Source of the DNA: Dehalococcoidia bacterium
GTDB lineage: Bacteria; Chloroflexota; Dehalococcoidia; UBA2979
Assembly (NCBI GenBank): GCA_028279505.1
Contig: JANQNP010000032.1
Location: forward strand, 1-64,000
DNA length: 64,000 nt
Direction of reading: 5' to 3'
Shown: positions 1 through 8,155 of the stretch, piece after piece
How positions within the stretch are numbered: position 1 is the first letter of the stretch
Layout: every line of letters begins with the position of its first letter
The notes under the pieces: generated by a model
Seen by the model: only the letters and a program-made list of their open reading frames with translations
Databases searched by the model: none
What the model was told of the DNA's origin: nothing
Translations under genes and position numbers: made by a program

Positions 1-288
1 GCTCGAAATAAGATGGAGGGCGCGATCGTCATGGGCATCGGCGGCGCGCTCTCCGAAGCGGCCGACTTCGAGGGCGGTCACGTCCTCAACAGCGGCTTCA
101 CCCGCTATCGGGTCCCGAGGATCACCGACACCCCGGCGATCGACGTCCGCTTCGTCGGCGACGCCGACACGCCGTCGACCGGTGCGGGCGAGCCAGGCAT
201 CGTGCCGATCGGCGCGGCGATTTCAAACGCCGTGTTCGGCCTGACCGGCCAGCGCCACCGCGAGCTCCCCATCCAGCGCTACCTCTAG
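1..288 (+). CDS. Molybdopterin-binding hydroxylase large subunit (xanthine dehydrogenase/IorB/CoxL family), C-terminal fragment
   Basis: The frame is open from the window edge, so only the last 95 residues are present. They contain EGAIVMGIGGAL, matching the conserved E-G-x-I-x-x-G-x-G-x-A-L segment of molybdenum hydroxylases. They then contain GAGEPGIVPIGAAISNA, matching the G-x-G-E-P segment that carries the catalytic glutamate beside the Mo-cofactor. These enzymes hydroxylate aldehydes, purines or N-heterocycles and work with FAD and 2Fe-2S subunits, which would lie upstream of the window. The substrate cannot be told from this fragment. The following carboxylase gene starts 98 bases downstream on the same strand. 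Confidence 0.85.
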   Translation, partial: ARNKMEGAIVMGIGGALSEAADFEGGHVLNSGFTRYRVPRITDTPAIDVRFVGDADTPSTGAGEPGIVPIGAAISNAVFGLTGQRHRELPIQRYL

Positions 289-386
289 CCGTGGCGTCGG
301 CGCTGCTCGCCCGCTTGGTGGCAGACTGCGGCCCGCGCCGCCCGTAGCGTGACCCAACGATCGCGCCGTGACTCGAAGGACGCCGT

Positions 387-1952
387 ATGACCTGGCAGCC
401 CGAACTCGATGAACTGAAGCGACGCCAGCAGTTCGCAGCGAAGCTCGGCGGCGAGCGCGGCGTCGCGGAGCAGCGACGGCGCGGCAAGCTCACCGTCCGC
501 GAACGGATCGACGCCCTCGTTGACCCGGGCTCCTTCCGCGAGTTCCAGGGCCTCGTCGGCACCGCGACCTATGACGAGCGGACGAGCGAGCTGACCGACT
601 TCGTCCCGAAGGGCGCCGTCAACGGCTACGGCGCCATCGACGGCCGGCGCGTCGTGATCAACGCCGGCGACTTCACCGTCCGAGGTGGATCGGGCAGCGC
701 CGACGGCAGCGGTGGACTCGGCGCCGAGGCCCGGCCGAGCGAGCGCGCCCTCGAGGCCCGCATGCCGTACATCAGGCTGCTTGACTCCGCCGGCGGCAGC
801 GTGCGCGGCTTCGAGGAGCTCGGCCGCACCTACCTCCCCGACGGCAACAGCTACACCTACCTCGACGTCGAGCTACTGCGTGCGGTGCCGGTCGTCTCGG
901 CCGCCCTCGGGTCCGTCGCCGGCCTGCCGGCGGTGGACGTCTGCATCGCCCACTTCAGCGTCATGGTCGACGGGATCAGCCAGGTCTTCCCCGGCGGCCC
1001 ACCCGTCGTGAAGGCGGCGCTCGGCTACGACATCACGAAGGAGGACCTCGGCGGCCCGCAGATTCACACGAAGCAGAGCGGCGTGGTCGACAACCTCGCC
1101 AGCGACGAAGCCGACGCCTTCGCGCAGATCCGCCGCTTCCTCAGCTACCTGCCGTCGAACGTCTGGGAGATGGCCCCCTACGAGGAGCCGGAGGACGACC
1201 CCGACCGCCGCGAGGAGTCGCTCCTCTCACTGGTCCCGCGCGACACCCGCCGCCCCTACGACGCTCACGAGGCGATCGAGGCCGTCGTCGACCGCGGCTC
1301 CTTCTTCGAGATCGCGCCCGACTACGCGCGCAACCGCATCACGGGCCTCGCGCGGGTCAACGGCTACCCGGTCGGCGTCATGGCCAACAACAAGCAGTTC
1401 ATGGGCGGCACCACCGACGTGAAGGGTGGCGACAAGGTCATCCGCTTCATCCAGCTCTGCGACACGTTCAACCTGCCGCTGATCTCGTTCGCCGACGAAC
1501 CGGGGTTCCGCGTCGGCCTCGACATGGAGCAGGCCGGCATCGAGCGGGCAGGCGCACGCCTCGTGATCGCGACGGTAGAGAGCCGGATGCCGTGGCTGAC
1601 GATCGTGATGGGTCAGCTCTACGGCGTCGCCGGCCAGTGCCAGCACCGCTCCACCGGCATGTTCCGCCGCTACGTCTGGCCCTCCGCCCGCTGGGGTTCG
1701 ATGCACATCGAGGGCGGCGTCTCGGCGGCCTACAGCCGCGAGATCCGCGAGGCCGAGGACCCCGCCGCGAAGGAGGCCGAGATCGAGGCGCGGATGCAGG
1801 CGATGGCCTCGCCGTTCCGCACCGCCGAGGTGACCGGCCAGGACATCATCGATCCGCGCGACACCCGTCCGCTGGCGGTCGAGTTCGTCGAGGACGCGCA
1901 GGCCGTCCTGCGCACCCAGCTCGGCCCGAACCCAACGCCCTACAAGCCCTAA
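387..1952 (+). CDS. Acyl-CoA carboxylase carboxyltransferase (beta) subunit
   Basis: This 521-residue protein has the usual length and two-crotonase-fold layout of propionyl/methylcrotonyl/acetyl-CoA carboxylase carboxyltransferases. The N-terminus has the typical RERIDALVDPGSF. The C-terminal half has LPLISFADEPGFRVGLDMEQ, which corresponds to the conserved 'P-L-h-x-F-x-D-x-P-G-F' region. It would move the carboxyl group from biotin to an acyl-CoA and needs a biotin carboxylase/BCCP partner not found here. The ATG start has an AAGGA-type ribosome site just upstream. Its stop overlaps the stop of the convergent next gene by four bases. The acyl-CoA specificity is not inferable. Confidence 0.88.
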   Translation: MTWQPELDELKRRQQFAAKLGGERGVAEQRRRGKLTVRERIDALVDPGSFREFQGLVGTATYDERTSELTDFVPKGAVNGYGAIDGRRVVINAGDFTVRGGSGSADGSGGLGAEARPSERALEARMPYIRLLDSAGGSVRGFEELGRTYLPDGNSYTYLDVELLRAVPVVSAALGSVAGLPAVDVCIAHFSVMVDGISQVFPGGPPVVKAALGYDITKEDLGGPQIHTKQSGVVDNLASDEADAFAQIRRFLSYLPSNVWEMAPYEEPEDDPDRREESLLSLVPRDTRRPYDAHEAIEAVVDRGSFFEIAPDYARNRITGLARVNGYPVGVMANNKQFMGGTTDVKGGDKVIRFIQLCDTFNLPLISFADEPGFRVGLDMEQAGIERAGARLVIATVESRMPWLTIVMGQLYGVAGQCQHRSTGMFRRYVWPSARWGSMHIEGGVSAAYSREIREAEDPAAKEAEIEARMQAMASPFRTAEVTGQDIIDPRDTRPLAVEFVEDAQAVLRTQLGPNPTPYKP

Positions 1953-2785
1953 GCGACGAGCGCTCCAACGGCAGCCGATCCACCGCTGAGCATCGGCTCC
2001 CCGTGTCCGAACAGGATCGTCTCGAACTCCAGACCGGCGATCTTCGCGACCGACTGGTTCGCGAGGTCCATGTCTGGCGTGAACCGAGAGTTCGGCCCGA
2101 TCACACCGCCGTCCGCGCCGTTGATCGCGTCCCCCGCCACGAAGATGCCACCGACCCGATCGAGGACCGAGACGTGCCCCGCCGTATGCCCGGGCGTCTC
2201 GACGATCTCGAGGTCAAAGACCAGGTCGCCGTCGCCGACGGCGACCAACTCCCGAGGTGAGCTGATCCCCTCGATGTCCGCCGCGCCGGCGTACGCGGTC
2301 GCGTCGGGCGCCGCGCCGAGGACGGCCGGGAGGCTGCCCGCATGGTCGCCGTGCAGGTGAGTCACGATCACGTGCCCGACGGCGTCCCACCCCAGCCCGA
2401 GCGCACCGAGCGCACCCTCGATCCCGCCCTCGCTGCCCGCGACGCCGGTGTCGACGATCACCGCCTCGTTGCCCCGCGCCAGCACGTAGGCCGAAACGAA
2501 GCCCAGGTTCGCACGCTCCCACTCGACCGCCACCAGGCCCGAGCTAGCGCCGCCACCAGCGCCGCCCGAGGGCTGCGTGGCCGTCGGCGCCGCGCCACCG
2601 CCGCCTGGAGCGGCCGTCGTGGTCGGGATCGGGGTCGGTGACGCCTCGGCGCTCGCTTCGGCCGTCGCGGTCGGATCCTCGCTGTCGCCACCGCAGGCGA
2701 TCAGCCCAACGCCCACGGCGGCGGCCACGCCGCCCTTCCCCAGGCCGGCAAGAAAGATCCGGCGGCTCAGCGTGCGGCGGCGCAT
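1949..2785 (-). CDS. Exported metallo-beta-lactamase-fold hydrolase (lipoprotein, Tat-like signal)
   Basis: The N-terminus RRRTLSRRIFLAGLG resembles a twin-arginine signal and leads into a lipobox ending LIACGG, so the protein is probably exported and lipid-anchored. A Thr/Pro/Ala/Gly-rich linker covers roughly residues 35-85. The catalytic domain has the metal-binding signature THLHGDHAG (H-x-H-x-D-H), a later ETPGHTAGH and a C-terminal LFGHGEP, all expected of a dinuclear-metal MBL hydrolase. The substrate is unknown; glyoxalase-II-like, lactonase-like or other hydrolases share this fold. An AGAGGAC ribosome site precedes the ATG. It is convergent with the carboxylase gene and probably monocistronic. 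Confidence 0.85.
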   Translation of the reverse strand: MRRRTLSRRIFLAGLGKGGVAAAVGVGLIACGGDSEDPTATAEASAEASPTPIPTTTAAPGGGGAAPTATQPSGGAGGGASSGLVAVEWERANLGFVSAYVLARGNEAVIVDTGVAGSEGGIEGALGALGLGWDAVGHVIVTHLHGDHAGSLPAVLGAAPDATAYAGAADIEGISSPRELVAVGDGDLVFDLEIVETPGHTAGHVSVLDRVGGIFVAGDAINGADGGVIGPNSRFTPDMDLANQSVAKIAGLEFETILFGHGEPMLSGGSAAVGALVA

Positions 2786-2908
2786 CGGGGTGTCCTCTCG
2801 ACGGAGGGAGCGCCCAGAGGGTACCGGGGCTGTCGCGGATCCAGATCACACTTCGGGGAGTGCATCGCCTCGACCGCGCACGGTGGCGGCGAGACGGTCA
2901 GCGGGGCC

Positions 2909-3748
2909 TCAGGCCTCCTCGTGAGGCGCGAACGACACCCGCGGCACGATCACCGGCGCCCCCGTCTCCGGGTCGGCCAGCACCGAGACGGCCGTGTCGA
3001 ACAGCTCGGCGATGTGCTCCGCGGTGACGACCTCCCGAGGATCCCCGTCGTGCATCACCCGCCCGTCGCGGAGCGCGATCACGCGCCGCGCGTAGTGCGA
3101 CGCCTGGGTGACGTCGTGCAGCACCATCACCACCGTGATCCCGCGCTCCTGGTTCAGCTCGGCCAGCAGCTTGAGCAGCTCCGCCTGGTGCCCAATATCG
3201 AGGAACGTCGTCGGCTCATCGAGCAGCAGCATCTCCGGCTCGCGCGCCAGCGACATCGCGATCCACGCTCGCTGATGCTCGCCGCCGGAGAGCGTCGCCA
3301 GCGCGCGGTGCCGCAGCTCCGCGACGCCCGCCTGCTCGATCGCGCGGTCGACCGCCTCGCGATCCTCGGCGTGCGCCGAGGCGAAGAGACCGCGGTTCGG
3401 GTAGCGGCCGCGCCACACCAGCTCGTCCACCGTCAGGTCCGGCGGCCCCTCCGGCGCCTGCGGCAGGTAGGCAAGGCGTCGCGCCAGCTCGCGCGCCCCG
3501 ATCGCGTTGAGATCGACGCCACCGAACCGCACGCCACCGGCAACCGGCTTCACGAGGCGTGCGAGCGTCCGCAGCAGCGTCGACTTCCCCGACCCGTTCG
3601 GCCCGATCAGCACCGTCAGCTCGCCCGGCTCGATCGCGAGCGAGACGTCGTGCAGCACCTCGTGTGAGCCGTAGCTCACCGTCAGGCCCGACGCCTCGAT
3701 CCCGGCCGTGGTGGTGGCATGCGCCCTCGTCGGTTCCGCAACGGTCAT
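2909..3748 (-). CDS. ABC transporter ATP-binding protein, FecE/BtuD type
   Basis: The 279-residue protein has Walker A GPNGSGKST, the signature LSGGEHQR, Walker B LLLDEPTTFLDIGHQ and an H-loop histidine (VLHDVTQA). The 'DEPTTFLDIGHQ' wording is characteristic of iron-siderophore/cobalamin/haem importer ATPases. It powers uptake by the permease encoded directly upstream on the same strand; the ATG overlaps the permease stop (ATGA), implying translational coupling. It is the last gene of the SBP-permease-ATPase operon. The exact ligand (ferric siderophore, haem or corrinoid) is not determined by the sequence. Confidence 0.93.
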   Translation of the reverse strand: MTVAEPTRAHATTTAGIEASGLTVSYGSHEVLHDVSLAIEPGELTVLIGPNGSGKSTLLRTLARLVKPVAGGVRFGGVDLNAIGARELARRLAYLPQAPEGPPDLTVDELVWRGRYPNRGLFASAHAEDREAVDRAIEQAGVAELRHRALATLSGGEHQRAWIAMSLAREPEMLLLDEPTTFLDIGHQAELLKLLAELNQERGITVVMVLHDVTQASHYARRVIALRDGRVMHDGDPREVVTAEHIAELFDTAVSVLADPETGAPVIVPRVSFAPHEEA

Positions 3749-4743
3749 GTGCGCGTCCGAATCAGCAGCAGGAAGACGGGCGCCCCGACGACCGCCGTCA
3801 CGATCCCGACCGGGATCTCCGCCGGGGCGATGACCACCCTCGAGAGCGTGTCCGCCAGCACCAGCAGGCTCGCCCCCAACGCCGCCGCGACCGGCGCCGC
3901 GCGCCGGTGGTCGGACCCCACGAGGATGCGCGCGCCGTGCGGCACGACGAGGCCGACGAACGCCAGCATCCCGCTGACCGCCACCGCCGAGCCGGTCAGG
4001 CCCGCCGCCAGCACCACCAGCAGCAGCCGCATCCGCTCGACCTGCATCCCCAGCCCGCGCGCCACGTCGTCACCGAGCGCCAGCACGTTCAGCGCCCCCG
4101 CGACGACGAACGCGACCGCGCCGAGGGCGGCCGTGTACGGCATGATCTGGTAGGCGTCGTCCCAGTCGCGGGCGAACAGCCCACCCGCGAGGAAGCTCAG
4201 CACCCGCTGCGTGAACAGGTCGGAGTTCGCGAGCACCGCGGTGCTCATCGCCGTGAACAGCGCGGCCGTCGCCACGCCCGAGAGCGCGAACCGCACCGGC
4301 GAGATTCCGCCGCGCCAGGCGAGGCCGTACACCACGAGCGCCGCCGCGATCGCGCCGACGAACGCCGCCGGCGCGACCAGCTCGATCGGGGTACCGGGCG
4401 CGACGACCACCACGGTGATCGAGGCAAAGCCGGCGCCGGCCGACAGCCCGAGGATGTGCGGACCGGCGAGCGGATTCCGCGTCACGCCCTGCAGCAGCAG
4501 CCCGGCCACCGACAAGTTCGCCCCGACGAACGCGGCGACCAGCACTCGGGGCACGCGCAGCTGCCATACGATCTGCCGCGCGACGCTGTCGCCGCGGTCG
4601 AACAACCCATCGAGGACCCGCGTCGGCCCGAGGTTCACCGCCCCGAGCGACACCGCCACCGTCATCGAGGCGGCGAGCAGCAGCAACGACGCCGCGAGGA
4701 CGCCGTTCGCGTCGAAGCGACTGCCGGCGGCCTCGCGGATCAC
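3745..4743 (-). CDS. FecCD-family ABC transporter permease
   Basis: This 332-residue protein is highly hydrophobic with about 9-10 predicted membrane segments. It contains family landmarks such as LRVPRVLVAAFVGANLSVAG and GLLLQGVTRNPLAGPHILG (the Q-x-x-x-x-N-P-L-A-x-P motif) plus GLVVPHGAR, the loop that contacts the ATPase. It forms the dimeric inner-membrane channel for an iron chelate, haem or cobalamin. The likely start is GTG, 15 bases after the binding-protein stop. The stop overlaps the ATPase start. Family assignment is firm; substrate is open. Confidence 0.93.
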   Translation of the reverse strand: MIREAAGSRFDANGVLAASLLLLAASMTVAVSLGAVNLGPTRVLDGLFDRGDSVARQIVWQLRVPRVLVAAFVGANLSVAGLLLQGVTRNPLAGPHILGLSAGAGFASITVVVVAPGTPIELVAPAAFVGAIAAALVVYGLAWRGGISPVRFALSGVATAALFTAMSTAVLANSDLFTQRVLSFLAGGLFARDWDDAYQIMPYTAALGAVAFVVAGALNVLALGDDVARGLGMQVERMRLLLVVLAAGLTGSAVAVSGMLAFVGLVVPHGARILVGSDHRRAAPVAAALGASLLVLADTLSRVVIAPAEIPVGIVTAVVGAPVFLLLIRTRT

Positions 4744-4758
4744 AACCGAACCGTCGCC

Positions 4759-5832
4759 CTATTCGATCCCGTAGAGCAGCCGCGCCAGCTCCCGCAGCCC
4801 GTCGGCCGCGCGCGGCCCCGGTGCCTGCAGGAACACCTCGAGGTCGATGTCGTGCACGCGTCCCTCGGTGACCGCGCTCAGCTCGCTGAACCCCGCGTCA
4901 TCGAGCACGAGATCCGCCAGCGAGGGCGTCCCGGGAGGGCCCGCCGTGATCGTCAGGATCACCTCGGGGTCGGCGGTCACGAGGATCGTCTCGAGCGAGA
5001 GCTGCGTGTAGCCGGGGAACCGCCCAACCGGTGGCTGGCCCTCGGCGACGTTGTCGCCCCCGATCTTCGCGACCAGGTCACCGACGAACGAGTCGGGCAG
5101 CGCGACGAAGAAGTCGTCGATCGCGCCGTTCATGATCAGCACCCGCGGCGGCGTCAGGTCGGCGGTCGCCGCCTGCACCTCGGCCAGCGCCGACTCCATC
5201 GCGCCGGCGGCCGTCGCGGCCTCGGCGTTCTGGTCGATCGCCTGCCCGATCAACCGGATCGAGGTCGCGACGTCGTCGTAGCCGACCGCGCCGACGAACA
5301 TGATCGGCACGCCGCGCAACGCGCCCTCGAACGCCTCGGCCAGGTGCGCCTGCGCCGACACGTCGGCGATCACGAGGTCAGGCGCCATCGTGATCATCGC
5401 CTCGAACGCGGGCTGGTAGGTCGGCCCGATCGAGGGGAGGTCGGCCACGCCCTCGGGATGCACCGCCGTCTCGGAGCGGGCGATCGCCGTGCCGCCCGCG
5501 GCGGCCAGCAGCTCGATCGCCGACGGGCTGGTCGTGATGATGTTTTCCGGCGCCGCATCCAGCGTCACCTCGCGACCCAGCAGGTCGCGCACGGTCAGCG
5601 GGAACTCCGTTGCCGCGACCGGCTCCTCGGTCGGTGCGGCCGTCGGCTCCTCGGTTGGCGCTTCGGTCGCCTCGGCGGTCGGCGCCTCCGTCGGTGCCTC
5701 GGTCGCCACCTCGGTCGGGCTGTCGGTGGCCGCGGGCGTGGCGGTCGGGTCGTCGTCGTCGCCGCAGGCCGCGATGAACAGCGCGCCGAGCGTCGCGCTC
5801 ACGAGCAGGAATCGTTGCCAGCCGTGTCGCAT
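4759..5832 (-). CDS. ABC transporter substrate-binding lipoprotein, BtuF/FepB (peripla_BP_2) type
   Basis: The 357-residue precursor starts with a signal peptide ending FIAACGD, a lipobox. A low-complexity linker of about 50 residues follows, built from repeats of E-A-P-T and E-E-P-T units. The mature part has the helical-backbone binding-protein pattern: PENIITTSPSAIELLAAAG near the start of the domain, then MAPDLVIAD and later APGPRAADGLRELARLLYG. It would capture the ligand outside the membrane and deliver it to the FecCD-type permease that follows 15 bases later. The ligand is an iron complex, haem or corrinoid; none can be preferred. No B12-box riboswitch was seen upstream. Confidence 0.9.
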   Translation of the reverse strand: MRHGWQRFLLVSATLGALFIAACGDDDDPTATPAATDSPTEVATEAPTEAPTAEATEAPTEEPTAAPTEEPVAATEFPLTVRDLLGREVTLDAAPENIITTSPSAIELLAAAGGTAIARSETAVHPEGVADLPSIGPTYQPAFEAMITMAPDLVIADVSAQAHLAEAFEGALRGVPIMFVGAVGYDDVATSIRLIGQAIDQNAEAATAAGAMESALAEVQAATADLTPPRVLIMNGAIDDFFVALPDSFVGDLVAKIGGDNVAEGQPPVGRFPGYTQLSLETILVTADPEVILTITAGPPGTPSLADLVLDDAGFSELSAVTEGRVHDIDLEVFLQAPGPRAADGLRELARLLYGIE

Positions 5833-5891
5833 GGTTCCCCCTGTGTTTCGGCCCTGTGTCCGGTTCTGTGCCCGATTTCACAACCGGAGTC

Positions 5892-5920
5892 ATGCTCCCG
5901 AGCAATTCTGCGACCGTCAA
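5892..5920 (-). promoter_or_regulatory. Possible sigma70-type promoter of the FecBCD-like operon
   Basis: Reading leftward there is TTGACG (5920-5915), a 17-base spacer, then GAGCAT (5897-5892), about 60 bases before the ATG. The -35 box is good but the -10 box matches the consensus at only three positions, so this is a weak call. Confidence 0.3.
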
Positions 5921-6093
5921 CGACAGATTTGAGAGGTTTGGAACCCGACGCCCGGCGAGCACTTCTCCGCCCGCCCTCTACGAGCCGGCGAGCGACACCT
6001 CGCCGACCTCGTCGTGCACTCCGGTCTGCGCGAGACCCGCTGAGGGGACGGCCGCCCCCCATCTTTCGAGCTGGGCAACAGACCGGACAGAAT

Positions 6094-6106
6094 CCTGACA
6101 GTCAGG
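6094..6106. promoter_or_regulatory. Perfect palindrome CCTGAC-A-GTCAGG, possible operator
   Basis: A 6-1-6 perfect inverted repeat lies in the divergent region, 54 bases before the esterase-family start. The pentamer AGAAT occurs on both sides (AGAATCCTGACAGTCAGG then TCAGAAT). Symmetry and location fit a regulator binding site; the regulator is unknown. Confidence 0.4.
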
Positions 6107-6134
6107 TCAGAATAGAGCGAAGCTGGAACGTCCT

Positions 6135-6164
6135 ATGAAGAACGAGTTCAGAGGCACGGCGTGA
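6135..6164 (+). other. Nine-codon upstream reading frame overlapping the esterase start
   Basis: ATG at 6135 opens MKNEFRGTA and stops at the TGA of 6162-6164, which overlaps the GTG start of the next gene (GTGA). A frame this short can occur by chance and its ribosome site is weak. The stop/start overlap would allow translational coupling. Confidence 0.2.
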
Positions 6165-7648
6165 CGCCCTCGTGGCGACGTCGCGTGCCGGGGACGGGCG
6201 CCGACGACATCGCCGAGCTGAATGAGGCGGTCGACTGGCTCCGGAGCCGAGCGCACGAGGTGTCCACGGCCGAAGCAGGCGGCGGTGACTTCGCGGACCT
6301 CGAGTGGCTGCGCGATGCGGTTGGGGAGGCACGCCTCGTCGCACTCGGGGAAGCGACCCACGGCACCCACGAGTTCTTCGCGATGAAGCTGAGGCTCTTG
6401 CAGTTCCTCGTTCGGGAGCTCGGGTTCACGGTCTTCGCGATCGAGGCGAGCTGGGCTGAGGCGAACCTCGTCAACCGGTTCGTTCACACGGGAGAGGGTG
6501 ATCCGCACGCCCTGCTCAAGGGGCTGGGCTTCTGGACCTGGAACACACAGGAGGTCCTCGACCTCATTCTGTGGATCCGAGAACACAACAAGCGTTCCCC
6601 TCCAGAGCAGGCAGTCAGCTTCCTCGGCTTCGATGTCCAGTTCCCCAGCGTGGCGGTTGAGAACGTCCTCGAGTTTCTTGGTCTCGTCGACCCGCCAGCA
6701 AGGTCGAACGCCGAGCTGCGCTATGCGAGATTCCGGGAGTACCTCGTCCGTCCGGCGACGCACCTGGATGACGATCGGGCTAAGCGCCTCGAGCTCCTGC
6801 TTCACGCGAGCCAACGGTACGAGCGCCTGCCGCGTCGCGCGGGGAGGCGGGTCAGACAGGGGCTACGGAGAATCCACCGGAACTTGGAGCAAAATCGCGA
6901 GCGTTACATAGGCGCCAGCTCCCGCGCCGATTTCGAGTTCGCGCTCCAGAGTGCTCGTATCGTCGTGCAGGCAGAGAAGCTCATGAACCTAGCCTCGCCA
7001 GGGCGCATGAAGCTGCTGAGGTTCCGAGCGAGGAACCTCGGTCGGATTCTGTTGAGGCGCGAATGGCGGCTCCTGGATTCGGGGGGCCGCGACGCAGCAA
7101 TGGCGGAGAACGTGGCGTGGCTGCTGGAACGGGCAGGACCGACCGCCAGGATGGTGCTCTGGGCGCACGACCTGCACCTGATGACGATCCCTGGGTCGAT
7201 GGGTGCACATTTGCGGGACAGATTCCATGAAGAGCTGCTGGTCTGCGCCTTTGCCTTCCGCCACGGTCGATTCAACGCCTGCACAATCGGGCAGCGACCA
7301 GGGGACCTCGGTCCACCGATCCCGCAGCAGGTGTCAGCGCCTCCTGAGGATTCGTACGAGACGGCGCTGCACGCGGTCGGCCTACCAGCGTTCATCGTTG
7401 ACCTCCGCGCCCACCGCAGCGCGATTCCCGGTTGGCTCCGAGGTCCGCGACCCTTCAGGGCAGTTGGGTCGGCCTACAGCGAGGCCCTCGCGTCGTCGTT
7501 TTCGCTGCCGGTGAGGCTCCCGCGCCAGTCGGACCTGCTCGTCTACTTCGACGAAAGCACGCCCTCTCAATATCTGGGTACCGATCGCGTCGAACCAAGG
7601 GAACCAGTCATCAGCCTCGGCGCGGATGAGGACGATCGAGTGACGTAG
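6161..7648 (+). CDS. Erythromycin esterase family protein
   Basis: This 495-residue protein has the family's N-terminal core LVALGEATHGTHEFF (Glu and His of the active site, residues about 64-70) followed by FAIEASWAEANLVN. Near residue 330 it has VLWAHDLHLMT, matching the second conserved W-A-H-x-x-H motif. Characterised members hydrolyse the macrolactone ring of erythromycin-like antibiotics; many relatives act on unknown esters, so resistance is not implied. The chosen GTG start overlaps a nine-codon upstream frame; a later start is possible because the first 40 residues are not conserved. Codon use is more mixed than in neighbours (ATA, AGG, TTG codons), hinting at transfer. Confidence 0.85.
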   Translation: MTPSWRRRVPGTGADDIAELNEAVDWLRSRAHEVSTAEAGGGDFADLEWLRDAVGEARLVALGEATHGTHEFFAMKLRLLQFLVRELGFTVFAIEASWAEANLVNRFVHTGEGDPHALLKGLGFWTWNTQEVLDLILWIREHNKRSPPEQAVSFLGFDVQFPSVAVENVLEFLGLVDPPARSNAELRYARFREYLVRPATHLDDDRAKRLELLLHASQRYERLPRRAGRRVRQGLRRIHRNLEQNRERYIGASSRADFEFALQSARIVVQAEKLMNLASPGRMKLLRFRARNLGRILLRREWRLLDSGGRDAAMAENVAWLLERAGPTARMVLWAHDLHLMTIPGSMGAHLRDRFHEELLVCAFAFRHGRFNACTIGQRPGDLGPPIPQQVSAPPEDSYETALHAVGLPAFIVDLRAHRSAIPGWLRGPRPFRAVGSAYSEALASSFSLPVRLPRQSDLLVYFDESTPSQYLGTDRVEPREPVISLGADEDDRVT

Positions 7649-7690
7649 CCCGAACTGCCTCGAGCGTTCCTTCCGAGGATCAGCGGCCCG

Positions 7691-8050
7691 TCACCGCTCC
7701 CGACCCAACCACTCGCCAGAGCCCGTCGACTCCGTCGACTCCAGCCAGTAGGCGGACCCGCTCGCCGTGCGCCCGACGAACCCCTCCTCGACCAGCCACC
7801 GCCTGAGGAGTGCCGCGTCGTCGAACGAGTGCAGCGAGTTCAGCAGCGCGTTCACCTCCGCCTCCGCCAGGCGCTCCCCCGGCTCGAAGTGCTGGGCGAG
7901 ATGTTCGAGGATCAACAACCGCTGCGCGCGCCGCTTCGGCCAGCGTGCGACCCGCCCCTCGTCGTCCAGCAACCGCGCGAGGATCCGGCTCCGCTTCCGC
8001 AGCGCGGCGACCGGATCGTCCGGGGTGTCTGGTGGTGATGACTCAGCCAT
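7691..8050 (-). CDS. DUF2087 domain protein
   Basis: This is a 119-residue soluble protein. Residues about 25-105 match the DUF2087 pattern: G-R-V-A-R-W-P-K-R-R-x-Q-R-L-L-I-L, then H-F-E-P-G-E-R-L-A-E-A-E-V-N, then H-S-F-D-D-A-A-L-L-R-R-W-L-V and a final SAYWLE. The domain looks like a small winged-helix fold and often occurs with ArsR-type or GNAT partners, but its function is not established. It is convergent with the esterase-family gene and divergent from the NUDIX gene, so it is probably transcribed alone. Confidence 0.8.
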   Translation of the reverse strand: MAESSPPDTPDDPVAALRKRSRILARLLDDEGRVARWPKRRAQRLLILEHLAQHFEPGERLAEAEVNALLNSLHSFDDAALLRRWLVEEGFVGRTASGSAYWLESTESTGSGEWLGRER

Positions 8051-8155
8051 CGGATCCGTCGCCTCATCCCCTGTTTGAAGAGCCTACGATCGCTCGCGGC
8101 TAGACATGCCGGCGCCCGAAGGCATACATACAGCGCGAGATCCGAGGAGGATCGC

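Larger units (their letters stand above)
5833..6160. other. Divergent intergenic region between binding-protein and esterase genes
   Basis: This 328-base gap separates the leftward importer operon from the rightward esterase-family gene. It holds a weak leftward promoter candidate (5892-5920), a perfect 13-base palindrome (6094-6106) and a nine-codon reading frame ending on the esterase start (6135-6164). No riboswitch-like core and no convincing gene were found in the remainder. Confidence 0.6.

Noticed and set aside
5833..6060. Cobalamin riboswitch ahead of the FecBCD/BtuFCD-like operon
   Set aside because: No B12-box core (GCCACTG-like) or surrounding helices were seen on the minus strand.
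3559..6138. An 859-residue rightward frame antisense to the FecBCD-like operon
   Set aside because: Its translation is Arg/His/Gln-rich with no motif, while the opposite strand encodes three clear transporter proteins. GC-rich antisense frames are often long.
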